A stretch of DNA of 64,000 nt from Bryum argenteum (Eukaryota; Streptophyta; Bryopsida; Bryales; Bryaceae). The DNA lies in NCBI GenBank assembly GCA_037043015.1, contig CM073326.1, positions 11,726,345-11,790,344 of the forward strand, given 5' to 3'. The notes under the pieces are model-generated. The model was not told where the DNA came from and ran no database searches. It saw nothing but the letters and a program-made list of their open reading frames with translations. The translations under genes were made by a program, and so were the position numbers. Shown here in pieces: positions 21,801 to 31,886 of the stretch. Position 1 is the first letter of the stretch; each line of letters starts with the position of its first letter.

Positions 21801-24005
21801 GTATTCCACCTTAAACTTCCTCCATTTTTCGACGTCGAACTGCCACTCGGAGTTGAACAAACCGAGCGAGGGCTTGAGGTTGTGCAGTTCCCTCGCGACA
21901 GTGTTCTTCCTCTTCCGATTCTCCACCCACTGCTTTGCACTCATGCACTGGAAGTATTTCTTCGCAGGCTTCCTCACGGCCACCTTGGGGTAGGGCAACG
22001 TTCGATCCGGAGTCTCGTTCAGCAAGTGCTGCGCCAACACCTCGAGGTTCTCCGCGTCCAACTGCCCCATTCCCTTGAAGAACTCCCTGTTCAAGGTGAA
22101 CTTCTTTGAGGCGGTTTCCCAATCTTTCGTCTGATTGAATGGGAGCTCGGTGTCGGGGTCGATCAGCTCTCCAAGACTGTAGTCAGTGATGAACCTCTTC
22201 CACAACTCGTAGACGTCGTCCGGAGATGTGATGATGAGGAGCTCGTTGCGAAGGTCCAACGGTCTGACGATCTTGTCCTTCGCGTTACTGTTGATGCTGA
22301 TGAACCTCTTCACCATAGCAGCCGCGAATGCCTGCACGAAAGCCAAACTGTTAAGAAACAACCTATGCTGTTTTAGCTCGAGTCGAGCTAAAACGACATC
22401 CCCAAACACGTCGATAGAGAATGCAAACAACGCCAACCAGAAAAAGTAAAGACGAGGTAATCTATACCTCATAACGCTTCCGGTTATCTACTTCAACCGG
22501 TGTTTCACGTCGATGCGGCTTCTTCAGTTTTTCAGGGCGGCCATAGTCTTCCCAGACCTTTCTAGCGCCCATGATGTTCGTTGCCCAGGAAGGTATGAAC
22601 GCCCCAAAGATTGTTCGTCTTGTTCGCCATGGCCGACACGTCCAGAATCTTGTTGATGTCGGAATGCCACACAACGTGGGCTTTCCATGTCTGAAGGGCA
22701 AGGACCTTCGATTCATCGATCTTCTCGTCCCGAATCAACTGTTTCGCAGCCTCAACGTGGTGCTGCCCGTCGATAATTCGGAACCGACAAGATTGGACCA
22801 GAACTTCCCAATCCCAAACCTCAGGCTCAGTTTTGATCTTCGACATAATGATGATGGTTTGTCTGGAAGTTACATCAAGAGAATTCATCAAGATGTTCTT
22901 GTAATGCGCGATGCCGGCTGGTTCCAGAGATCGCACGATAAACCTTGGTTCGGAAGGGTCAAGCAGGTCGATCGACACATCAAGGGGATTGTCACGACCG
23001 AAGACATAACACTCTCCTCAAATTTGCCCCAAGTAGTCCTTCAGAGACTTTGCCGCTTCCTCATACTTGATCTCCTTCTCAGAGACAGCCACGTTCATGG
23101 TAGGGTTCATGAACGTAAGAGCGCTGCCGGAGGATTTGCTCCTCTTGGATCCAGAGCTGGAAGAGTTCGGGTTTGGACGCTTGCACTCGAACGCTAGAGA
23201 CTTCCCTCCGAGTGCCTAGACCCGACGGAGCATTCCCGGATGGAGCCCGTGATGAGATTCCCGGGCCGTTTCATTGGAGCCTTGCCTTTCTTCTTTGCAT
23301 TCTCGAAATCACAGAGAGCCTTCCGGATCTGCGCGAGTGTAAGGAATGTACGATCCGCGAAGATTTTCGGGGAAGACGATTGACAATGCAATTTCGTGTC
23401 GATATGATGAAGTTGATTGGGATCGACCTTCCCGACCATAAAGCTCCGGATGAAGTCGTGGGAGAAACGGACTTCATTAGGGGGAAACACAATAGTGAAG
23501 ACGAATCCTTCGACCTCTACTGCTTCGAACTTGATCATGAGGAATTCGTCCTCATATGTAACAAGTTCGATGAAGGCATCAAAACACATGGGCAAAAATG
23601 CCCCGTGAGATCCTGATTGCTGATAAAAGAAGAAGTGCGTCTTGTTCATCGGACGAATCGACCAAGACTTGATAGAATGTGGCTTGGGGGTCCACAACCT
23701 CCCCCATTGCGCGTCCAGAGCTATAGCTGCAAGCGGATCGTCTGCTGATTCGAATACTACTGGTGCAAGGAATCCCTCCAGGGCTTGCATATTGTAAGTG
23801 ACCTGTGGATATCAAATTAACAGAGGGCAAATTAGCTCGAGTCGAGCTAAATGGTCACATTAGATGGAAACATAGATATGAAGTGGACTATTACCTCAGG
23901 AACAGACTCTTGCTGACCAGCATCCAAGTCGACTTCGATTTCAGGCTCGGCAGGTGCATTCGAAGCCATCTGAACGATTCTGGCAGTTTGTTTCGTTCTC
24001 GGCAT
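18894..24005 (-). CDS. Second ParB-like / degenerate methyltransferase-like gene with H3-tail-like N terminus
   Basis: Exon 1 (24005-23895) begins MPRTKQTARIVQMASNAP and ends at a donor GAG-GTAATAG. Exon 2 starts at 23802 after CCACAG. The ParB-like part is 22978-22562: FRIIDGQHHVEAAKQLIRDE, the same GNHR/GQHH position as in the 3.8-8.0 kb gene. Exon 22331-20991 follows, containing CDLGLIDLRAVPGSGSR where DLIICDVPDN stands in that gene, and ending GKFLSIMGGTKPMLAGI, which joins the next exon (from 20744) MCQAETFVVISETEKEAY to give a motif I-like block without its usual acidic/glycine residues. The remainder is P/RG-repeat, acidic (DGDGDDDDQADD) and coiled-coil (KEEAEREAERERQRLAD). Breaks: shift near 23200, TGA near 23020, shift near 22600, two shifts at 20.1-20.5 kb. 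Catalytic residues look lost, so a structural or binding role is more likely, if it is functional at all. Confidence 0.5.
20068..20088 (+). repeat. 21-bp palindrome inside a coding exon
   Basis: Perfect copy (G centre). On the minus strand it reads in frame as DLARLELNE within the open frame of the second ParB-like gene. The unit is 21 bp, a multiple of three, and contains no stop in this frame. Confidence 0.95.
20341..20395. repeat. 27-bp tandem duplication encoding GRGTARAPP-like repeats
   Basis: Two close copies of gggggagcacgagcagtacc with flanking ACGACCACGA in the last exon of the ParB-like gene. They give RG-rich peptide repeats on the minus strand, in the frame shifted relative to the rest of the exon. 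Confidence 0.6.
20788..20945. repeat. Four 21-bp palindromes in an intron, three at 35-bp spacing
   Basis: Copies centred at 20798 (arms shortened), 20865 (C), 20900 (T) and 20935 (G), all between the exon ends at 20991 and 20744. The last three share the 14-bp linker CGAGCATGnGATCG, giving a 35-bp period that differs from the 52-53 bp of the two large arrays. Confidence 0.9.
22372..22392 (+). repeat. 21-bp palindrome in an intron
   Basis: Perfect copy (G centre) inside the 22467-22332 intron of the second ParB-like gene. Confidence 0.95.
23832..23850 (+). repeat. Palindrome core in intron 1
   Basis: 19-bp core (outer T/A pair changed), G centre, in the intron between the H3-like exon 1 and exon 2 of the second ParB-like gene. 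Confidence 0.9.
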
Positions 24006-24114
24006 CACTGCCATACAGCAAACGAGAGACACATGTAAGATTCAGAAGGGCAGTAAAACATCGTCATTAAATTGACGCTCAAATCCGACATGATATCAAT
24101 AGGTGGAGAGATCA

Positions 24115-25085
24115 ATTAGCTTGAGTCGAGCTAAATGACCCAAAACCTACTAGTAAGTCCACTAAGGTCGACATATGCATGGCCCTGGACCTAATAGTAT
24201 GCCCATTTAGCTCGACTCGAGCTAAATGGGCTCACTGCTCTGTGGCAGTTCAAGCCCACTTAGCTCGAGTCGAGCTAAATGGTCACGGCTATGAAACATG
24301 GCCTGGCCCATTTAGCTCGACTCGAGCTAAATGGGCTTGATAAGCAATGAAGCAGATGGCAAATGTTTCATAGCCGTGACCATTTAGCTTGACTCGAGCT
24401 AAATGGGCCCTACGTGCAATGAAGCAGTCAGCCCATTTAGCTCGACTCGAGCTAAATGGTCCTGGCCTTGATTCAGGCCCGGGACCATTTAGCTCGAGTC
24501 GAGCTAAATGGGCTTGACCTGCAATGAAGCGGTCAAGCCCATTTAGCTCGACTCGAGCTAAATGGGCGCGGGCCTGAATTGAGGTCAGGCCCATTTAGCT
24601 CGAGTCGAGCTAAATGGTCTATCTGCTATATTGAAGGTCGAGCCCATTTAGCTCGACTCAAGCTAAATGGGCCTGGCCATTATTCAGGTCCGAGACCATT
24701 TAGCTCGAGTCGAGCTAAATGGGCTTGACCTGCAATGAAGCAGTCTGCCTATTTAGCTCGACTCGAGCTAAATGGTCACGGGCCTGAATCATGGCCAGGC
24801 CCATTTAGCTCGATTCGAGCTAAATGGGCTCGACCTGCAATATAGCAGATAGATTATTTAGCTCGACTCGAGCTAAATGGGCCTGGCCTCAATTCAGGGC
24901 CGCGCCCATTTAGCTCGACTCGAGCTAAATGGTCACGGGCCTGAATCATGGCCAGGCCCATTTAGCTCGAGTCGAGCTAAATGGGCTTGACTGCTTCAGT
25001 GCAGTAAGCCCATTTAGCTCGACTCGAGCTAAATGGTCACGGACATTAGCTGAGGTCAGGTCCATTTAGCTCGAGTCGAGCTAAA
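24115..25085. repeat. Array A: 18 palindromes at 52-53-bp period
   Basis: 21-bp cores (arm TTTAGCTCGA, one centre base, reverse-complement arm) start at 24115, 24206, 24260, 24311, 24383, 24436, 24488, 24542, 24594, 24647, 24699, 24752, 24804, 24857, 24909, 24961, 25013 and 25065. From 24383 on, every step is 52, 53 or 54 bp, about five helical turns. Most cores extend to 27-31-bp palindromes (GCCCA/TGGGC flanks). The centre is C or G (once T), mostly alternating. The 31-33-bp segments between cores fall in two alternating classes. The block 24563-24908 is an inverted repeat centred in the segment 24720-24751. The array lies directly upstream of the second ParB-like gene, whose start is at 24005. 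Confidence 0.95.
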
Positions 25086-25130
25086 TGGGCTTGGTGTTCT
25101 TGGAAATTTAAATGATTAAGTGAAGTTAAA

Positions 25131-25196
25131 TAGGCATCGAGCTAAATGGGCATCGAGCTAAATGGGCATCGAGCTAAATGGGCATCGAGCTAAATG
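25131..25196 (+). repeat. Tandem half-sites: 16-bp GGGCATCGAGCTAAAT x4
   Basis: Four head-to-tail copies of a unit ending in the palindrome half-site TCGAGCTAAA(T), immediately after array A. The left half of the palindrome is absent. Confidence 0.9.
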
Positions 25197-25389
25197 AGCT
25201 GAACGATGAAATTGAGCGCATTTCAGCAGAAAAACACCAATTTCGAAGAGAAGAACACAAATTGGAAGACCCGCATTACTATTCGAGCAACATTCCATAA
25301 CATTATGCCCTGCAATGTACTGAAAATGCTATGAAAATGCCAACCCAATCCAAAACCTAAAAGTGCAGAATCAGCAACTTACAATGAAG

Positions 25390-25900
25390 GTGGACAAAAA
25401 ATGCCCTGATGATGCAACAAAGAGCGCAGAAGAAAAGCGCCGAGAGCGTGCAACGATTGAAGACTGAGGCGCAAAAGCTGAACACGGAGGAGCAAAAGCA
25501 CAACACAGAGGCGAGCAGGAGCACAACACGGCGAGCAGGAGCAGGAGCACAACACGGCGAACGCAGCGATGAGGAAAAGCGCGATGAGGAAAAGCTGAAA
25601 AAGTACGGGAAAAGCGCAATGGAAGCAAGCGGAGGGAGGCGCGGCAGCTGAGAAAGGAGGCGCGGCAGCTGAGAAGGAGGCGCGGCAGCTGAGAAGGAGG
25701 CGCGGCAGCGAGGAAGATGGAGGCGCGAGGAAGAAGGAGCTCTGGCGGGAGGATGGAGGCATGAAGAAGGAGCTCTGGCGGGAGCAATTCAGAAGGGGTT
25801 CGACCGCGCCCGAGCCGCCCTGTCTGCGAGACAGCCCTCCGCCGCCGTTCGGTGCTGCCAGGGCTGCCCGGGCTGCCCGGCCCAAGCCGGTCTGCTTGGC
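25390..25900. repeat. GC-rich low-complexity block
   Basis: Purine-rich on the plus strand, with repeated GAGCAGGAGCACAACACGGC. At 25635-25713 there are four copies of a 20-bp unit GGAGGCGCGGCAGCTGAGAA. Open frames through it on the minus strand (S/A/P/L-rich) are by-products of composition. Confidence 0.7.
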
Positions 25901-28900
25901 CTGCCCGAGCTGCCCGGGTTGGCGGTTTTTTAAATTTTTTTTTTTTTTTTTTTTTTTCGTTTTTTTTAATTCAATATGTTTTGTTAGTTTAACATGTTTT
26001 GTTATTTAAATATGTTTTGTTAGTTTAATATGTTTTTTTTTAATTCGTTTTTGTTACTTAAATATGTTTTGTTAGTTTAATATGTTTCGTTAGTTAAATA
26101 TGTTTTGTAAGTTAAATATGTTTTTGTTAGTTAATTTTTGAAGAAGTACACAAGTTTAATTATTTAGACTTGTCAAAATAGGAGGCGTTTGGAGATGTAT
26201 TTAAAAAAAAATTATTGGAAAGGGGTTTTTATATGTGAAGAAGGTAATAAGGATTCAATAAAATTTATGGAATCACCAAAATAATATCTAAGAAATCGGA
26301 ACTATTTTTCCCGATTTACATTACATTTACTCTATCGACCCGAACTTTGAATAATTTGTAGAAAATATAAAGAATATGAGAAAATATATTTTTGAATCTT
26401 AGGTTAGCTAACCTATAAAATTGATGGTGATATTTAGAAATTTGTGAGAAAGAGGCATCTATATGCTATGAGTTTCTTACAAAAGTTTTAACACATTGGA
26501 ACTTAAAATAATAAGGGAAAAATAAATAAATTGCGGAGCAAAAAGATTTTTGTACTGTGACTAACTATTAATAACCTTATAAAAATTATGGGGTCATAAA
26601 ATAAATCATAGGAGTAACCCATCTATGTGTCATTGTTTACGTGGACCTTTTAGAAATTTGAATAAGGGGGTGAATAAGAGAACTGATGGAAAGAAGTTGA
26701 TTTTAATATTTAAAATAGCTAAATAGGACCATATGAATGTGGTGAAAGTGTAAAAAATATCATAGGGCAAATGGAAGTCTAAAAAATTTCGTGAGAATTC
26801 AATAACTCAGCAGAATTTGAAGTAGGGGGCGAGTGCAACTGTAATTATGCGCAAAAAGGGACGAAGAGTGGTTTTTATAACTTTAATTCATAATTCATGT
26901 CATATGATAACTATGGTGAAAATATAAGGACCACGAGACATTGGAAGTATTTCTTTTTTTTCAATCATTTTTTATTTCATTACTTTAAAATTATATGTTT
27001 ATTTTATTTGTTTTTGTTTAATTTATATGTTTTTGTTTTCACGCATTGAATTAAAATAGTTCATTTCTATGGTTAAAGCTTAAATTAATTCGTAAGAAAT
27101 CAAATTCAAGTGAATAAAGATATTTTTAAATCCTAGAGTAATTATCCTATAAAATGTTAGTTAAATATGTTTAATTGGTGGGAAAGTAAATTAAGATTAA
27201 GAAACATAGTTTAGATCTTAAAAAGAAAACTTATAAATATGATGGTGATATTTATAACTTGTATAAAAAACAAATCTACATGCTACGAGTTTTTTGTAAA
27301 TGTTTTATCACTTTCAAACTATAAATAATAAGTAAAATGTAAATAAATAAAATAGAAGAATAAGATTGTTTTACTTGTATTACTTCATAAGAACCTTAAA
27401 AAATGAAAGTATCCTATAAATAATATATACGGGTAACGATCCTGCATGTTATCATCTACATTAACCTTAAGTTTGTATAAGGATGTGATTATCATTTTTA
27501 AAACACCTAAAAGAAACCATATATTTTTAGTGATCGTGTTAGAAATATTATATGCTAGAAAAAACTAACTGTAGAATGAAAATGAGAATTAAATAATCCG
27601 TCAATATTTAAAGTAAGTAAAAACATCTAATGTAGTGGCAAATAGAGAGTGTAAGTGGTTTTTATATTTTGATTGCTTTACTTCTTTCCGCTCCGCAATT
27701 ACTTCATCCATTGGATCAATTTTGTCTGAAAATAGCGCAACCAATTCTCTCTGCGTGAAGGAAATAATTGAAGAATGCACAGCTACTGTGATGTGAGCAG
27801 CGCCGTCATTCTTAGATGTCTTCCGCAGCAAGCTTTTTTTGGGGTCAATCTCATTTTAACAGAATGAGTCTCATTTTGATTGAAATTCAGATATGCATAG
27901 TCGATATCCTATACGTAAGCATTGTTTCTTAAAGTTTCAACAATTAGGATCGTATTATTTATATTTTCATTTGTGTCGATCAAAATTCACGAGGAAACAT
28001 TAAGTAACTACATTGCCTTTTATACCGATTGCTTACATTTCTTGAAAAAAATATGGGGAACGATACTTAACTTCTTTTGAATCTCAATTTTGCATACATA
28101 AGTTCGCATAGGCAAACCTAAGTTTCTTAAGATAGTAACATACAAAATTACAAAAAAGATATTTTTGATTCTAAATATTTAATTTTCATTAGTAAAACGT
28201 TAACTGATTTAACCTACATTAAGTAATTTTGTAGGCAATAAGCATATTGTTAGCACGGAATAAAATAAAGTATTTACGCACAATTAAATATGCATTTAAT
28301 TTATGTATGACGAATGCCCATGATTATTAATCTACATTTCCCCGTTAGGTAAGGAAATATCCTATTGGAACAAAACATTATTAATATTCACATTCAACTA
28401 TTAGAACTGATAGACATTATATATTATTAAAAAATTTAAAATACAGTAGATTAGTCTATTGATATAATAACTATTATTTAAGTATAAATTAATGTAGTAA
28501 TATAGTGTATAATAGCATATTCAATAATATTGAATATACCTTATTATAATAATAAATATATTTTCATATAGTACAATATAGTAAAACAAAACATATTAGT
28601 ATATTAAACAAAAATTAATCTAAACTCCTTAATCTTTAATAAAAAATTAATACTTAAGTAAAGAATATCTAAATAAAAAAGTTATGAAGATTTCACATAA
28701 ATATTCTCGCTGTGGTAAACATGACACATGTAAACAAATAACGAAATTTAAAATTTAATGCACAACCAACACATTTGATTCTCATAGCTTAATATACAAA
28801 TCTCCTTAAAATGAATGTGCCATTTGCAACCATTTTACAGTAGCAACTATCAAATTGTTTCAATGAAAAAACCAAGCGCGGAGCTAAATCAAGTGAATCA

Positions 28901-30400
28901 ATCCAAAAATGATCGACTGGAAAAATACAGAGGGTGCACCAAATTGAACGGAAGAAGAGCTTCGAAGCGATGCAAACAAGCGCAAGAAAGAGAATGAGCC
29001 CGAGGATTAGCTAAAGTAGCATGAGCGAGGAGTAGGAGCAGAAGAAAACGGCGGAATAGCGAAAGGACATGTGCGCGGGGAAAGTAGAGTGCGCCACGAG
29101 ATAGAATGCGTTGCAAGAGTCCTTAAATAGAGTATAGAATTTAAGCTAACGAGTTTAGGAATTAAGGTTTTAGTTATTGTGTTGAAGGTTTAGGATTAAA
29201 GGTTAATTATTTTTGAACTTAAAGAGGAAGGATTGAAAAGTAAACATAGAAGTTAGATATCAACTTTATAAAAGAAAGCGTAAATGCAGATACATTATAA
29301 ATTTTTGAAGATAACTTTAGAATACTATAGTATATAAAGCATCCTAGCATAAGAATTGAAGTAAAATGAATATTATTATGTTTGAATATCACACATAAAA
29401 TACTAAACTTTTAAAAAACATATAGTCACTCAATGTTAACAAGACTGAATTTTAAAGCAATAAAATTATACTTTAAATATATTATACTTTAAGTATTATA
29501 CTTTAAGTAATATACTTAAAATATCATATTGGAAATAACACACTTGAAAAAATACGTAATAAACTTATGATTTCTCAACTTAATCCTTTGTCTAAATACT
29601 TATATGATATTATATCACATAAATATCTTGAATATTACGTTTATAATGGCCATTTGTAGAATATCACATTCAACTTAATTGAATATCATACGTAATACAC
29701 CACACCTAATTAAATAGAAACTAATCTTATAGGATCACATTTAAATAATTTGAATATAATATTTACTATAATTGTTTCAACGTGTAAAGTATTTATCTTT
29801 TAATATTACACGTAATTTGGTAAATACAAATCTTACAATTATACTTCACAACACCTGTCGATTTTAATCAATTAAGCATAACGCTAGGCTTAAAGACTAT
29901 AAAGTTGTTAAGAGTCACCTTAAGATCATGATTATGAAAAAGCGAATCATGAAAAACTATTTTTAATTTCACGTAATTGGCTTGCAATCATAATACATGC
30001 TCCATGCTTGGAGTTCCAATAAAATAGAAGAGCTGTTTTCACTAAAGTGCATTTCATTAATTCATACTCTTTTGCAAAGTTTAGAATAGAAACTAGACTT
30101 GATTTGGAGGAAAACCTAAGTGATATTATTCAAAACGGACCTCAGATGAAGAAGATATGGCTATTCAAAGTTATGCTTTCTATTCAAAATGTCGTTTTTT
30201 AACATTCGGCGCATTAAGAGAATATTTTGTTCATTTGAGTTTGGGTTATCCATTTTCCTCGCGAATCCGGTTTTTTTTATTACAATTATGTAATTTCTAT
30301 TTTTAGAAGTATTACAGATTCCTCAGCGACTTAACTTCAAATGATTTTACTGCCCTAAGATGTCGTCGTTCCTCCCGAATTTTTGTTAATTATGTTTTCG
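25901..30400. other. AT-rich gene-free block, 4.5 kb
   Basis: Begins with a poly-T tract (about 25925-25972) and repeated TATGTTTTGTTAGTTTAA phrases to about 26130, then very AT-rich sequence with no supported ORF, RNA gene or element border. A small richer patch at 28.85-29.1 kb has no recognisable product. It separates the two divergent gene/palindrome-array pairs. Confidence 0.6.
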
Positions 30401-30404
30401 TTCC

Positions 30405-30899
30405 TTGCGAAGTTCCCCGTTCCTTGTGAAGCTCCCCGTTCCCCCGAAGTTCCCAACGACGTCGCTTTTACTCTATACCGTTACTGGCCGTATTTGGCGC
30501 CCTTTCTATTTTGAGTTCGTGATCTTGTTTGGCGCCATTTCTCTTCCCGCTTGCTCTGGCTCTCTCCTCATTTGCGCACTAAGCGCTTTCCGCTCCTTTC
30601 CTGCTCCGCTACTGTGCGCTTTCCGCTCCTTCGCTCCTGCTCCGCTGCTGTGCTCTTTCCGCTCCTCTCGTGCTCCGCTCCTGTTGCCCTTCGCCTCACC
30701 TCCGCACCTTCGCATCTCCGCCCTTCGTCTCTGTACACTACGTTTTGCCTAAACTCCCTATTACCATTAGTGCTTCCGGTTTTGCAAATTTTGATTAGGG
30801 TTTGGGACTCTTAGTAGCTCTGGAGTTGAAGCGCGTGCTGCTTTTGAGGATGCCCAGGGCCTTCGTTGAAATACCGCAGCTGTCAAGCAAGGCGTGAGG
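30405..30899 (+). promoter_or_regulatory. Pyrimidine-rich upstream region and 5' UTR exon of the DUF7869-type gene
   Basis: CGCTCC/TTCCGCTCC iterations (30570-30710), then a leader ending GGCGTGAGG and a consensus donor GTAAGT at 30900. The matching acceptor GGCATTCAG is at 31880, seven bases before the start codon, so a 981-bp 5' UTR intron is predicted. Transcription start not located. Confidence 0.45.
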
Positions 30900-31181
30900 G
30901 TAAGTACGATCTATATCCTCAATGTCAATGTATAACAAGAGATTGTTGTTGATTGGTCATATCTTGCGTTCATCGTGGTGCATTCCTGATGGCAATGTGG
31001 ATATCGTCGGTATAGTTGTGCACGGAAATCGAGGCAAAGATACTGTTTTACTTGTGCACAGTTCCCAAGAACGATTCTTAGTATTTGCTGTGCACGAATA
31101 TCGAGGCAGTTTCATATAACATATGCATGATATATGGACAAGCTCATGAAGTCCTGTACTTTAGAATTCATCCGAAGACCA

Positions 31182-31783
31182 TTTAGCTCGAGTCGAGCTA
31201 AATGGGCTTAATCTGCTACAGGGCAGTAAGCCCATTTAGCTCGAGTCGAGCTAAGTGGGCTTGTATTTAATCAGAGCAATACGCCCATTTAGCTCGAGTC
31301 GAGCTAAGTGGGCATACTGCCTTGTAGCAGATCAAGCCCATTTAGCTCGACTCGAGCTAAGTGGGCATACTGCCTTGTAACAGATCAAGCCCATTTAGCT
31401 CGACTCGAGCTAAATGGGCGTATTGCTCTGATTGAATACAAGCCCATTTAGCTCGAGTCGAGCTAAATGGGCCGGACCATGTTTAAGGTCCGTGACCATT
31501 TAGCTCGACTCGAGCTAAATGGTCTTGCACTGAATCAGAGCTGTACGCCCATTTAGCTCGAGTCGAGCTAAATGGGCTTAAGCTACAACGGAGTGGTATG
31601 CCCATTTAGCTCGACTCGAGCTAAATGGTCATCCAGCTTTTACTGCGTCGTGGTGAGAGTTGAACAGTTATCTTGAAGACCAGTTAGCTCGAGTCGAGCT
31701 AAGTGGTCATTAAGAAAACTGTTCATCACGCTTACCTCGAAGCTGTTGAAGCTTGATGACTATTTAGCTCGACTCGAGCTAAA
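31182..31783. repeat. Array B: 11 palindromes at 52-53-bp period inside a 5' UTR intron
   Basis: Cores start at 31182, 31235, 31288, 31341, 31394, 31447, 31499, 31552, 31605, 31683 and 31763; the first eight steps are 53,53,53,53,53,52,53,53 bp. Centre bases read G,G,G,C,C,G,C,G,C,G,C. Segment 31256-31287 is the reverse complement of 31415-31446 (31 of 32), centred exactly on the core 31341-31361. The two inner segments (31309-31340, 31362-31393) are direct repeats of each other (31 of 32) rather than inverted, and 31203-31234 is an inverted copy of them (29 of 32). Confidence 0.95.
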
Positions 31784-31886
31784 TGGTCATATACTCTCAA
31801 TGGTAGTAAGCATTTCTGACTGCACGTAGATTTAGCTACCAGTGATTTCTCATGATTGTTTATTTATTGCTGGCATTCAGGTTATC

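Noticed and set aside
21552..22109. Plus-strand 185-codon ORF
   Set aside because: Antisense shadow of the well-supported exon of the second ParB-like gene.
24289..24594. Minus-strand 101-codon ORF of LARVELN repeats
   Set aside because: It is only the translation of the palindrome array; the palindrome is stop-free in this frame.
24115..25085. CRISPR array
   Set aside because: Regular repeats and similar-length linkers, but the linkers belong to two recurring classes in both orientations and are themselves inverted repeats, and there are no cas-type genes; the genome is eukaryotic.
25371..25885. Minus-strand S/A/P/L-rich ORFs
   Set aside because: Produced by a GC-rich 20-bp tandem repeat and compositional bias; no start context, domain or partner.
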